Source of the DNA: an uncultured Bacteroidales bacterium
Lineage (GTDB): Bacteria > Bacteroidota > Bacteroidia > Bacteroidales > Bacteroidaceae
DNA: 64,000 nucleotides
NCBI GenBank assembly: GCA_902788315.1
Contig: CADAJS010000009.1
Location: forward strand, 41,999-105,998
Direction of reading: 5' to 3'
Both the position numbers and the translations under genes were made by a program. Shown one piece after another: positions 51,631 to 60,862 of the stretch (positions are counted from its first letter, which is position 1; each line of letters begins with the position of its first letter). The notes below the pieces were generated by a model. That model was not told the origin of the DNA. It worked only from the letters and a program-made list of their open reading frames with translations, and ran no database searches.

Positions 51631-53454
51631 ATGAAGAAGAAGAACATTCTTTTTGCTGCGCTTCCGCTCCTGTGCCTCGCGATGGGCGCATGCAAGGAAG
51701 AGGCACAGACGACCGAACACACGGGACTGTACTATCCCCTGGCCTTCGGCAGTGACACCACCAACATCCGGCAGGATATGATGACTCGCGCCTATATCAC
51801 GCCGAAGCGAGTGCTCTGGCAGCAGGGCAATGTCCAGGGCAGCGAGCATCTCCTGGAACCCAACACGGGACAGGCTGACCTGGCCGGCTCCAACATGTGC
51901 TTCATGCAAAGCACCAAGGACGAGACGGCATCGATTATCCTGGACTTCGGCCGCGAGCTGCACGGCGGCATCAAGCTGGTCATCAGCTCGGCCTCGGCTG
52001 CAAACTTCGACATGCGACTGCGTTTTGGCGAGTCGGTAAGCGAGACGTGCAGCGAACTGGTGAGCAACAAGCCCGCTGATGTGAAAGGCAACGAGTATGG
52101 TCAGGATGCCAAGTACACTGCCACCAACGACCATGCCACACGCGACCTCACGCTGACCGTGCCACGCTACGGACAGATAGAGTTGGGCAGCACGGGCTAC
52201 CGCTTCGTGCGCATCGACCTGCTCAGCGAGGGCTCGCTCTGGCTGAAAGAGGCCACCGCGGTGTTCCGCTATCGCAACATCCCCTACCTGGGCACCTTCC
52301 GATGCTCCGACGACCGCCTGAACGAGATATGGACCACCGGTGCCTACACCGTACACCTGAACATGCAGGAGTACATCTGGGACGGCATCAAGCGCGACCG
52401 CCTCATCTGGCTGGGCGACATGCACCCCGAGACGAGCACTATCAGCACCGTCTTCGGCGACGAGCAGAGCTACTATGCCAGCCTCGACCTGGCCACACAG
52501 CAGTATCCTCTGCCCAACTGGCTCAACGGCATGAGCGCCTACTCCATGTGGTACCTCATCATGCAGTATGACTGGTATCGCCACTTCGGCAACATCAGTT
52601 TCCTGCAGAAGCATCAAGACTATATCACGGGCCTGGTGGACCTCATCGACTCAAAGGTGGCCGAGGACGGCACCGAGACCCTGGCTCCGAGCCGCTTCCT
52701 CGACTGGCCCTCCAGCCCCAACGGCCCGGGTGTCGAGGCTGGCTACCGCGCCCTGCTCTGCTGGGCTATGCAGGATGCCGGACAGCTGTGCACCATTCTG
52801 GGCGACGAGCCGCGGGCCAAGAAGTGTCAGGACATCGAGTCCCGCCTCAGGAAGAAAATCCTCCCTCCGAACAATCTGAAGCAGGCTGCAGCCCTGATGG
52901 CCATCGCCGGACTGATGGATCCCGAGGAGGCCTGTGAGAAGTTCATCTCCGTAGGCGGACCCAAGGGCTTCTCCACCTTCTACGGCTACTACATGCTCGA
53001 GGCACTGGCTCGTGCCGGACGCTACGAGGAGGCCATGGACATCATCAGCCAGTTCTGGGGAGGCATGCTCGACATGGGGGCCACCACGTTCTGGGAAGAC
53101 TTCGACCTCGACTGGACCCGCAATGCCGGGCGCATCGACGAATTCGTGCCCGAAGGAAAGCAGGACATCCACGGAGATTTCGGAGGCTACTGCTACGTAG
53201 GCTTCCGCCACTCGTTCTGCCATGGATGGGCCAGCGGCCCCACCGCATGGCTGAGCGACCACGTCCTGGGCGTGGAGATCCTGGAGCCGGGATGCCGCAA
53301 GGTGCGCATCACGCCTCATCTGGGCAAGCTGCAGTGGGCCGAGGGTACCTACCCCACTCCCTACGGACAGATTCAGATACGCCACGAGGCACAGCCCGAC
53401 GGCACGGTGAAATCCTCCATCAAGGCCCCGAAGGGCGTCAAGGTGGTAAAATAA
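51631..53454 (+). CDS. GH78-like alpha-L-rhamnosidase lipoprotein
   Basis: 607 residues. The lipoprotein signal MKKKNILFAALPLLCLAMGA is followed by Cys. A beta-sandwich region (about 75-215) leads to an (alpha/alpha)6 barrel with the family motif WDGIKRDRLIWLGDMHPETS (about residues 250-269). Downstream motifs FLDWPSSPNGPGVEAGYRAL and TTFWEDFDLDWTRN fit the catalytic pocket. A C-terminal beta domain begins around SHDVLGVEILEPG-like sequence (about 535). It should release terminal rhamnose from plant or microbial glycans. It is shorter than many GH78 enzymes. It lies 22 bp upstream of the GH97 gene. Confidence 0.85.
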   Translation: MKKKNILFAALPLLCLAMGACKEEAQTTEHTGLYYPLAFGSDTTNIRQDMMTRAYITPKRVLWQQGNVQGSEHLLEPNTGQADLAGSNMCFMQSTKDETASIILDFGRELHGGIKLVISSASAANFDMRLRFGESVSETCSELVSNKPADVKGNEYGQDAKYTATNDHATRDLTLTVPRYGQIELGSTGYRFVRIDLLSEGSLWLKEATAVFRYRNIPYLGTFRCSDDRLNEIWTTGAYTVHLNMQEYIWDGIKRDRLIWLGDMHPETSTISTVFGDEQSYYASLDLATQQYPLPNWLNGMSAYSMWYLIMQYDWYRHFGNISFLQKHQDYITGLVDLIDSKVAEDGTETLAPSRFLDWPSSPNGPGVEAGYRALLCWAMQDAGQLCTILGDEPRAKKCQDIESRLRKKILPPNNLKQAAALMAIAGLMDPEEACEKFISVGGPKGFSTFYGYYMLEALARAGRYEEAMDIISQFWGGMLDMGATTFWEDFDLDWTRNAGRIDEFVPEGKQDIHGDFGGYCYVGFRHSFCHGWASGPTAWLSDHVLGVEILEPGCRKVRITPHLGKLQWAEGTYPTPYGQIQIRHEAQPDGTVKSSIKAPKGVKVVK

Positions 53455-53476
53455 ACCATAACAAGAATCAGAAAAG

Positions 53477-55459
53477 ATGAGAAAGATATTATCCTGCCTC
53501 CTGTGTCTCATCGCAGGCACAGCCATGGCGCAGAAGACATTTACCCTCGCCTCCCCCGACGGGAAGGTACAGTCGCAGATCCAGGTGGGAACGACGCTCA
53601 CCTATGACATCCAGGTGGACGGACGCCAGGTGCTGGCGCCCTCGGCACTGAGTATGACGCTCAATGGCGGCACCGAGTGGGGAGTCGCCCCCCGTCTCGC
53701 CGGGAGCAAGACGGGCACCATCAAGCAGCAAGTGGCCTCGCCACTGACACGCCAGGCCACGATGGAGGACCATTGCAACACGCTCACGCTCAACTTCCGT
53801 GGAGGCTATGCCGTGGAATTCCGTGCCTATGACAACGGCGTGGCCTATCGCTTTGTTTCCAGCCAGAAGAAGCCCTTCGAGGTGGAGCGCGAAGGCGTGG
53901 AATACCGTCTGACGGGCGACTGCGAGTGCACCGTGCCCTACGTGAAGCGCTTTGATGCTGCCAAGCCCGAGGGCCAGTTCTTCAACTCCTTTGAGAATAT
54001 CTACACGACGGCTCCCATCTCGCGCCTCGACGGCCGCCGCTACTGCTTCCTGCCGCTCGTGGTCGATGCCGGAGAGGGGGTAAAGCTCTGCCTCACGGAG
54101 ACGCATCTGGAGAACTATCCCGGCCTCTACCTGCAGGCCGCTGGACATGCCCTGCGCGGACTGCATGCCCCCTATCCCAAGGAGGTGAAGCAGGGCGGGC
54201 ACAACAATCTGCAGATGCTCGTACAGAGCCGCGAGCCATACATCGCCCGGGTGGAAGGGCCGCGTTCCTTCCCCTGGCGCATCGCCATGATAAGCCGTAA
54301 GGACACCGAGCTGGCCGGGAACAACCTCAGCTACCTCCTGGCTGCCCCCAGCCGCCTGGACGACATCGCGTGGGTGAAGCCCGGCAAGGTGGCATGGGAC
54401 TGGTGGAACGACTGGAACATCTCCGGCGTACCCTTCAAGGCCGGCATCAACAATGCTACCTATAAATATTATATCGACTTCGCATCGCAGCGGGGCATCG
54501 AATACGTCATCCTCGACGAGGGATGGGCCGTGAACAAGAAGGCCGACCTCTTCCAGGTGGTGCCCGAGATCGACCTGAAGGAGCTCGTGGACTATGGCCT
54601 TCAGAAGCATGTGGGCATCATCCTCTGGGCAGGCTACTGGGCCTTCGAGCGCGACATGGAGCGCGTCTGCAAGCACTACTCGGAGATGGGTGTCAAGGGT
54701 TTCAAGGTGGACTTCATGGACCGCGACGACCAGGTGATGACCGACTTCTACTATCGCGCTGCTGACATGGCTGCCCGCTACCGCCTGATGCTGGACTTCC
54801 ACGGAGCCTTCAAGCCTGCCGGCCTGAACCGCACGTATCCCAACGTGGTGAACTTCGAGGGCGTGAACGGACTGGAACAGCTCAAGTGGTCGCCCGACAC
54901 GCTCGACCAGCCCCGATACGACTGCCAGATACCCTTCATCCGTCAGGCAGCCGGACCGATGGACTACACACAGGGCGCCATGCTCAACGCCTCGCGCGGC
55001 AACTATCGTCCGTGCAACTCGGAGCCGATGAGCCAGGGCACACGCTGCCACCAGCTGGGACTCTACATGATTCTGGAGTCGCCCTTCTCCATGCTCTGCG
55101 ACTCGCCCACCCACTACATGGAGCTGGGCGGTCCGTGCACCGATTTCATTGCCCAGGTGCCCACCGTCTGGGACGAGACCATCGTGCTCCAGGGCGAGAT
55201 AGGAAAGTTCATCGTCACGGCACGCCGCAGCGGACAGACATGGTACGTGGGCGGCATCACCAACTGGGAGGCGCGCGACGTGGAACTGCCGCTCTCCTTC
55301 CTGGGCAGCGGGGAATACACCATCGAGTCCTTCCTCGACGGCGCTAACGCCCATCGCAAGGGCAACGACTATGCCTACAGCAAGAGCCGCCTCGCCAACC
55401 GTACCATGAAGATTCACATGGCGCCCGGCGGTGGTTTCGCCCTACGCTTCACACGATAG
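53477..55459 (+). CDS. GH97 glycosidase, retaining alpha-galactosidase type
   Basis: 660 residues. Signal peptide MRKILSCLLCLIAGTAMAQ. The N-terminal beta-supersandwich is about 20-275. The barrel carries ILDEGWAVNKKADLF, GFKVDFMDRDDQVMTDFYYR (Asp412) and VVNFEGVNGLEQLKW (Glu461), then GPMDYTQGAMLNAS. The Asp in KVDFMDRDD is the position that serves as nucleophile in the retaining branch typified by BT1871; inverting SusB-type enzymes lack it. Alpha-galactosidase activity is therefore more likely than alpha-glucosidase. It shares an operon with the rhamnosidase and is followed by a strong terminator. Confidence 0.92.
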   Translation: MRKILSCLLCLIAGTAMAQKTFTLASPDGKVQSQIQVGTTLTYDIQVDGRQVLAPSALSMTLNGGTEWGVAPRLAGSKTGTIKQQVASPLTRQATMEDHCNTLTLNFRGGYAVEFRAYDNGVAYRFVSSQKKPFEVEREGVEYRLTGDCECTVPYVKRFDAAKPEGQFFNSFENIYTTAPISRLDGRRYCFLPLVVDAGEGVKLCLTETHLENYPGLYLQAAGHALRGLHAPYPKEVKQGGHNNLQMLVQSREPYIARVEGPRSFPWRIAMISRKDTELAGNNLSYLLAAPSRLDDIAWVKPGKVAWDWWNDWNISGVPFKAGINNATYKYYIDFASQRGIEYVILDEGWAVNKKADLFQVVPEIDLKELVDYGLQKHVGIILWAGYWAFERDMERVCKHYSEMGVKGFKVDFMDRDDQVMTDFYYRAADMAARYRLMLDFHGAFKPAGLNRTYPNVVNFEGVNGLEQLKWSPDTLDQPRYDCQIPFIRQAAGPMDYTQGAMLNASRGNYRPCNSEPMSQGTRCHQLGLYMILESPFSMLCDSPTHYMELGGPCTDFIAQVPTVWDETIVLQGEIGKFIVTARRSGQTWYVGGITNWEARDVELPLSFLGSGEYTIESFLDGANAHRKGNDYAYSKSRLANRTMKIHMAPGGGFALRFTR

Positions 55460-55465
55460 CAAAAG

Positions 55466-55523
55466 CCTCACCCTTCGGGTCTCCCCTCTCCTCGGAGAGG
55501 GGCCGGGGGTGAGGTTTTTTTTT
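55466..55523 (+). terminator. Rho-independent terminator of the GH78-GH97 operon
   Basis: A nested stem: outer CCTCACCC (55466-55473) / GGGTGAGG (55507-55514), inner CCCCTCTCC / GGAGAGGGG (55483-55502), followed by nine T (55515-55523). Confidence 0.92.
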
Positions 55524-55595
55524 ATATATATCGACTTAGAGCCTCTTTTACATTCACTAAATCCTTACACAATTTTTCACACGTTGCCGAACCAC

Positions 55596-55619
55596 GTGCC
55601 ACGTCCCCCGACGCGGCAC
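55596..55619. repeat. GC-rich hairpin GTGCCACGTC / GACGCGGCAC
   Basis: 10-nt arms with one mismatch around a CCCC loop. It lies in the intergenic region and uses GGCACG/ACGTGCC words also present in the dispersed elements near 8820 and 39380. Confidence 0.55.
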
Positions 55620-56112
55620 GCTGCGGAAGGCCACGCGGCACGCCCCTCGGAGCTCCGCAACACGTTCCAAACTCGCGAGAATCGCGTATTTCCGACCGAG
55701 GCAACACTCGGTCCAGAAAAACGCAAAATTTTGCACCACTGAATATCAATTGTTTATCTCCTTCCCACACCTCATTTCAGCACAAAAAACACCCAAAAAC
55801 GAGCATTTTCGCCCCCTTTTAGGCAGGGCCAAGCAGTACACGATGCCTCGCTATTTTCCTATATATTTACAGCATCAGACTGCTTCACCTCCCCCTCGGA
55901 CGAGGGCTTTGGCGGGGTTCCTCAATGACCGGGAAGCGAAGAGGCAGACGACAAAAAGATTTCCGCCCGGCACGGGGCTGTATATTGACCGATTCGGGTT
56001 AAAGAATCTTAATCCGTTGGTGGAATGCAGGAAAAGACGTAACTTTGGCGATGCCGAACTTACTTCGTCTCGGAAAACCTCAAATAAATTTGGTTCTTCG
56101 CTCGACTTTTCG

Positions 56113-56120
56113 TAACTTTG
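56113..56120 (+). promoter_or_regulatory. -7 box TAACTTTG five bases before a start codon
   Basis: Exact consensus preceded by TTCG; ATG follows at 56126. Transcription would start at about the A of the ATG. Confidence 0.65.
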
Positions 56121-56125
56121 ACCCC

Positions 56126-56563
56126 ATGATTGCATTACTCGTCTCCCTGATGCTGTCGGCCGACACGCTTGTACGGGCCGACTCGCTCCCTGCCCGTCCG
56201 GTGCCAGACACCGTGCAACGGCATGTGGTGCGTGTGGATACGCTGCGCGAGGTGGAGGTGCGGCCAGACTCCGTGCTCCCTGTGATGAAGGCCATACAGA
56301 AGTCGCTGGAGCTGCAGCGTAAGCACGAGATTCCCAAGCCACCCTCGCTGGGCCAGTTGCTCGAAAAACTGTGGCCGGGCTTCAATGACAAGGTCACCCA
56401 TCCCTTTGCCATCAAGGCGCGGCGCCGCGAGCGCAAGCACAAACGAGACCGCGAGGCGCTGAAGCATTACGACGAGGTGAAGACCTTTGACGACCTCCTG
56501 CGCGAAGCCATCATCCGCGAAGGACTCCCCTTGCCCCCCGCATCACAGGAAAAGACCAAATAA
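56126..56563 (+). CDS. Small conserved-looking exported protein, unknown
   Basis: 145 residues from ATG 56126. The longer frame from 56045 is rejected because it includes the promoter box. A short hydrophobic start (MIALLVSLMLSADTLVRADS) may be a weak signal peptide. The rest is basic and helical (PVMKAIQKSLELQRKHEIPK, ARRRERKHKRDREALKHYDE) and ends PPASQEKTK. No domain was recognised. It is 28 bp upstream of the GH92 gene and in the same operon. The mRNA may be leaderless. Confidence 0.7.
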   Translation: MIALLVSLMLSADTLVRADSLPARPVPDTVQRHVVRVDTLREVEVRPDSVLPVMKAIQKSLELQRKHEIPKPPSLGQLLEKLWPGFNDKVTHPFAIKARRRERKHKRDREALKHYDEVKTFDDLLREAIIREGLPLPPASQEKTK

Positions 56564-56591
56564 CCCCCCTCACTCCAACAGAACCAGCGCT

Positions 56592-58757
56592 ATGACATTA
56601 CGAGACATCCGCCCCACATCCGCCCTCGCCGGGGCCGCAATGTGCCTGCTGCTCCTGCTGCCCGCACGGACACAGGCCGAGAGCCTGACACGCTATGTGA
56701 ACCCCTTCCTGGGCACCGCCACCCTGTGGCTGCCCGAAGACCTGGGATATACGCACACCGAGACGAAGCGTGCATGGGGTGCCGAGGTGTCGCCCGGCAG
56801 TTCGCTGCCCAATGCTATGGTGCAGGCATCGCCCGTGACGATGTATCACAGCGGGGCAGGCTATCAATACGAAGACCACGAGATGTACGGCTTTGCCCAC
56901 ACCTGCAAGGGCCACTGGAACCTGCTCCATCTGCCCGTGATGCCCGTGACGGGATACTTCTATCCGCGCAACTATGCCTCCCACTTCAGCCACCAGAACG
57001 AGGAGGCCCATCCCGGCTACTACCGCGTCTTTCTGGAGCGCTACGGCGTGATGGCCGAGCTCACCACCACGCTGCGCTGTGCCTTCCACCGCTACACCTT
57101 CCGCCCCGAGGACGAGAAGCATCTGCTCGTCGATATCACGCGAAACAACGGCCGCCCCCGTCGCTACGACATCCATCAGGTGGACGACCATACGCTGGCC
57201 GGATTCCAGGACGGCGAGGGCCGCATCTACTTCTATGCCACCACAAACTATGAGGTGGAGAACGTCCAGATGCAGCACGACCAGAAGCACCAGGTGGCCG
57301 TAGTCAGCTTCCGCGACAGCCAGGGGGAGCGCCCGCTCGAGGTGCGCTTCGGATTCTCCTTCACCAGCATCGAGGGTGCCCGGGCCAATCTCGAGGCCGA
57401 GATGCCGTCGCAGGGGTTCGACGAGGTGCGCCAGGCTGCCGATGCCACGTGGGAGCAGCTCCTCGGCCATCTGCGTGTCGAGGGCGGCACGGAGCGCCAG
57501 CGCCGTCTCCTGTACTCCTGTCTCTACCGCTCCTTCCTGTGGCCGTCGCTGCGCAGCGATGTGAATGGCGACTATATCGACGAGCAGGGCCAGCGGGCCA
57601 ATGGCGGCTTCCGATACTACACGAACCCCTCCTTCTGGGACACCTATCGCAACAAGCTCATCCTCCTGAGCCTGCTCGCCCCCGACGTGGCCTCGGACAT
57701 CATACGCTCCATCACCGACCGGGGCGAGAAGCGCGGCGGCTACATGCCCACCTTCTTCCACGGAGACCATGCCTCCACCTTCGTCGCCGGCACCTGGCTG
57801 CGCGGTATCCAGGACTTCGACCTCAAGCGGGCCTACGACCTCCTGCTCCGAAACGCCACCGTACCCGGACGCGGCGGGCGTCCCTTCCTCGACGAATACA
57901 TCGCCCAGGGATGGATAGCCGAGAAGGACACCACCGACGTACCCACCGAGGACGAATACAAGGCTGCCGTCACGAAGACCGTAGAATATGCCTACGACGA
58001 CTATGCCACCGCACTCATTGCCCACGAACTCAAGGACAAGCAGAACGAGCGTCTCCTGCGCGAGCGCAGCATGAACTATAAGAACCTCTTCGACCCCTCC
58101 ACCGGCTTCTGGCGCGGCAAGACGGCCGACGGGCAGTGGATCCAGGACTTCGACCCCTACTATCCCTACTATGCCTACCAGTATCGGGAGGCCAATGCCT
58201 GGCAGAGCCTCTTCTTCGCTCCCCACGACCCCGAGGGCATGGTGGCCCTCTACCCCAGTCCCGAGGCCGTGGAGCGGAAGCTCGACTCCCTCTTCAGCGA
58301 GCCCTGGCGCGGATACGAAGCCTGGAACATGACCGGATTCATCGGCAACTACTGCCACGGCAACCAGCCGGACCACAGCGTGCCCTATACCTATTACTTC
58401 ATAGGCAAGCAGGAGAAGGCCCAGGCCATCCTCGACCTCCTCATGGACCGATACTATGACATGGGCGAGGACCATCTGGCCTATGCCGGCATGGACGACG
58501 CAGGCGAGATGTCGGCCTGGTATGTCTTCAACGCCATCGGCATCTACACCTATTCTCCTGCCGACCCCGAGTACATCGTCACCGTGCCGCTCTTCCCCAA
58601 GGTCAGCCTCAACGTACAGGGCCGCGACATCACGATCCGGCGGCAAGGCGAGGGACGGCGCATCACCGCCCTGCAGAGTGGCGGACGGGCTCTCAAGGGA
58701 TGGTTTGTCACCCACCGCCAGCTGCTCGACGGCGGACTCACCATACAGACAGAATGA
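56592..58757 (+). CDS. GH92 alpha-mannosidase
   Basis: 721 residues from ATG 56592; the upstream in-frame ATG lies within the previous gene. Signal peptide about 1-34. The family opening is TRYVNPFLGTATLWLPEDLG. The acid candidate Glu lies in QYREANAWQSLFF, and the Asp pair in YAGMDDAGEMSAWYVFNAIG (about residues 637-656), which acts as catalytic base in characterised members with calcium. SFWDTYRNKLILLSLLAPDV is also typical. The loop commonly GNEPSHH is GNQPDHS here, so the +1 subsite may differ. Expected action is removal of alpha-mannose from N-glycans or mannans. Its stop overlaps the next start (ATGA). Confidence 0.92.
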   Translation: MTLRDIRPTSALAGAAMCLLLLLPARTQAESLTRYVNPFLGTATLWLPEDLGYTHTETKRAWGAEVSPGSSLPNAMVQASPVTMYHSGAGYQYEDHEMYGFAHTCKGHWNLLHLPVMPVTGYFYPRNYASHFSHQNEEAHPGYYRVFLERYGVMAELTTTLRCAFHRYTFRPEDEKHLLVDITRNNGRPRRYDIHQVDDHTLAGFQDGEGRIYFYATTNYEVENVQMQHDQKHQVAVVSFRDSQGERPLEVRFGFSFTSIEGARANLEAEMPSQGFDEVRQAADATWEQLLGHLRVEGGTERQRRLLYSCLYRSFLWPSLRSDVNGDYIDEQGQRANGGFRYYTNPSFWDTYRNKLILLSLLAPDVASDIIRSITDRGEKRGGYMPTFFHGDHASTFVAGTWLRGIQDFDLKRAYDLLLRNATVPGRGGRPFLDEYIAQGWIAEKDTTDVPTEDEYKAAVTKTVEYAYDDYATALIAHELKDKQNERLLRERSMNYKNLFDPSTGFWRGKTADGQWIQDFDPYYPYYAYQYREANAWQSLFFAPHDPEGMVALYPSPEAVERKLDSLFSEPWRGYEAWNMTGFIGNYCHGNQPDHSVPYTYYFIGKQEKAQAILDLLMDRYYDMGEDHLAYAGMDDAGEMSAWYVFNAIGIYTYSPADPEYIVTVPLFPKVSLNVQGRDITIRRQGEGRRITALQSGGRALKGWFVTHRQLLDGGLTIQTE

Positions 58758-60721
58758 CCCGACTGCGCTCCCTCCTCCTCGCCATCACGCCCTGGATGCT
58801 GACCATGCCACAGGCTCACGCCCAGAGCGATGCCTACACCTGGGACGACTTTCTCTATGAATATACCACCGACGAGGAGCAGGCCGAGGACGAGCAGTGG
58901 ACACTGTGGCTCGAGGAGCTGAAAGCCATCCACGAGCAACCCATGAACATCAACACGGCCTCCGTATCTGACCTCCAGCGCCTGCCCTTCCTCGACGAGG
59001 CCCAAATAGAGCAGATACATGCCTACATCTATCTGCACGGCACCATGCAGACGCTGGGCGAGCTGCGCCTCGTCCCCCTCCTCGACAGCGCCACACGCCG
59101 CCGCCTCGCCCTCTTCGTCTATGCCGGCCCGCCCCCTCCGTCCGACAGCAAGGCCAGGCAGCTGCTGTCCCACCTGCACAGCACCTTCACGGCACGCACC
59201 GACGTCCCGCTCTATTACCGCAAAGGCTATCAGGTGGCCGACGGCTATGCCGGCGACCCGCTCTACCACCGCCTGCGCTACGAGCTGAAGAACAGCCGCC
59301 ACCTGCAAGCCGGGCTGCGCGTGGAGAAGGATGCTGGCGAACGATACTATGACACGTATGGCGCCTATGCCATGCTGCACGATGTGGGCATCCTGCGCCG
59401 AGCCGTCGTGGGAGACTATCGGCTGGGCGTGGGCGAGGGAGTGGTCATGGGCGGCAGCACGTGGAACAGCAAGAGCACCCCATCGATGAAAGAGCAGTCG
59501 GGCATCCGTCCCATGACGGGCATGGACGAGTCGCGATTCATGCGGGGAGCTGCTGCCACGCTGGGTCTCGGACGCCAAGTGGAGCTTACGCTCTTCGGCT
59601 CCTACAGGAAAGTGGATGCCACACTGAATGCCGACGGACACGTACAGACCCTGCTCACCACCGGCTACCACCGCTCGGCTTCGGAACGACGCTCGCGGCG
59701 CAACGTCTCCACCACTCAGGCCGGTGCCCATCTCATCTGGCGCCACGGCGGACTGCATCTGGGTGCCACCGGTTACATGCAGCACTTCTCCCGTCCCCTC
59801 AATCCGGGAGAGCAGACTTACCGACGCATCTATCCCCGGGGCACGGACTTTGGCGTCTCAGGCCTGAACTACGGCTATGCCTTCTATCGTATCACGCTGG
59901 CCGGCGAGACGGCCCTCAGCCTCCCCCACGCTGCCGTAGCCACACTGAACCGCGCCTCCTGGAACATCAATTCGCGCTATACGCTCAGCCTGCTCGGACG
60001 CTATTATGCCCGCCAGTACCACTCGTTCCTGGCCGCCGCCTTTGCCGAGAACAGCACGGTGCAGAACGAGTCGGGCCTGCTCCTCCATCTCAAGGCACAG
60101 CCCGCCGAGGGATGGCAGGCTACGGCCTACGCCGACTTCTTCCATAACCCCTGGCCACGCTATCGCATGACCCACAGCAGCTCGGGCCAGGAGCTGATGA
60201 CACAGGCAGCCTACACCCCCGACGGCGGGCGCAACACCATCACCCTGCGCTATCAGCTCAAGCGCAAGGAGCAGGCAGACCGCATGGAACCCCACCATCG
60301 GCTCAAGGCACAGTGGACCCTCCAGCCCGACAAGTGCTGGCGACTGCAGACGGCGGGGCAGCTCCACCGCACGCTCTCCCACACCGGCACCTCCATCCAG
60401 CAATCCCTCCGCTACACATCGCCTGCCGACCTTCTGCGCCTCGCCCTCATGGCCGCATACTTCCACGCCACGGACTATTCCGCCCGCCTCTATGCCTACG
60501 AGCCCGCACTCCTGAGCAGCGTCTCCTCCGCCATCCTCTATGGCCACGGACTCCACGCAGCATTCACCACACGCCTCACCAGCCGTGGCGGACGATGGAT
60601 GGGCGAACTCAAATATTCCCTCTATCGCTTCTTCGACCGCGACCAGCAGTCCAGCGGCCTGCAGACCATCATGGGCCCCTGGAAGAACGACCTCTCCTTC
60701 CAGGTGCGCTTCAGGTTCTGA
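58754..60721 (+). CDS. Helix-hairpin-helix plus outer-membrane barrel protein
   Basis: 655 residues from ATG 58754, overlapping the GH92 stop by 4 nt. Signal peptide MTRLRSLLLAITPWMLTMPQ with AHA-Q cleavage. Residues about 55-125 hold a ComEA-like helix-hairpin-helix pattern (MNINTASVSDLQRLPFLDEA, then QMQTLGELR-like LHGTMQTLGELRLVPLLD). The rest, from about residue 150, is beta-rich with many Arg/Tyr/Ser strands and ends SFQVRFRF with a terminal Phe, as for outer-membrane barrels. The pairing of a nucleic-acid-style HhH module with a barrel is found across Bacteroidetes, but its function is not known to me. Confidence 0.82.
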   Translation: MTRLRSLLLAITPWMLTMPQAHAQSDAYTWDDFLYEYTTDEEQAEDEQWTLWLEELKAIHEQPMNINTASVSDLQRLPFLDEAQIEQIHAYIYLHGTMQTLGELRLVPLLDSATRRRLALFVYAGPPPPSDSKARQLLSHLHSTFTARTDVPLYYRKGYQVADGYAGDPLYHRLRYELKNSRHLQAGLRVEKDAGERYYDTYGAYAMLHDVGILRRAVVGDYRLGVGEGVVMGGSTWNSKSTPSMKEQSGIRPMTGMDESRFMRGAAATLGLGRQVELTLFGSYRKVDATLNADGHVQTLLTTGYHRSASERRSRRNVSTTQAGAHLIWRHGGLHLGATGYMQHFSRPLNPGEQTYRRIYPRGTDFGVSGLNYGYAFYRITLAGETALSLPHAAVATLNRASWNINSRYTLSLLGRYYARQYHSFLAAAFAENSTVQNESGLLLHLKAQPAEGWQATAYADFFHNPWPRYRMTHSSSGQELMTQAAYTPDGGRNTITLRYQLKRKEQADRMEPHHRLKAQWTLQPDKCWRLQTAGQLHRTLSHTGTSIQQSLRYTSPADLLRLALMAAYFHATDYSARLYAYEPALLSSVSSAILYGHGLHAAFTTRLTSRGGRWMGELKYSLYRFFDRDQQSSGLQTIMGPWKNDLSFQVRFRF

Positions 60722-60854
60722 GCCCCACATACTACTTCACGGAGGGCCTCATCAACCCAGAAAGCAACGCGCCTCATCACTCCGCCGTGCGCTGTACTTC
60801 AGACACCGTGACTATATTTTTCCCCTTTTCCTTGCTTCTGTGCTCGCTTATTCG

Positions 60855-60862
60855 TACCTTTG
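60855..60862 (+). promoter_or_regulatory. -7 box TACCTTTG for the PAP2-eptA pair
   Basis: Exact consensus within CGCTTATTCGTACCTTTGCA, nearly identical to the promoter at 37477-37496. The leader to ATG 60972 is about 105 nt. Confidence 0.7.

Larger units (their letters stand above)
55460..56125. other. 666-bp intergenic region without a credible gene
   Basis: After the GH97 terminator comes GC-rich sequence with palindromes (55596-55619, and CTCGCGAG near 55674), then AT-rich sequence and the promoter of the next operon. Short open frames here are not supported by start signals or protein-like composition. Confidence 0.65.

Noticed and set aside
53489..55417. 642-residue minus-strand open frame opposite GH97
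   Set aside because: The GH97 motifs are intact on the plus strand; the long antisense frame results from GC-rich codon bias.
55431..56115. Three short open frames (plus 55431-55742, minus 55522-55770, plus 55750-56115)
   Set aside because: They overlap a terminator, palindromes and a promoter. Their products are Arg/Pro-rich and have no domain, and no start signals were seen.
56598..58715. 705-residue minus-strand open frame opposite GH92
   Set aside because: The same shadow effect; the plus strand carries a complete GH92 enzyme with signal peptide.
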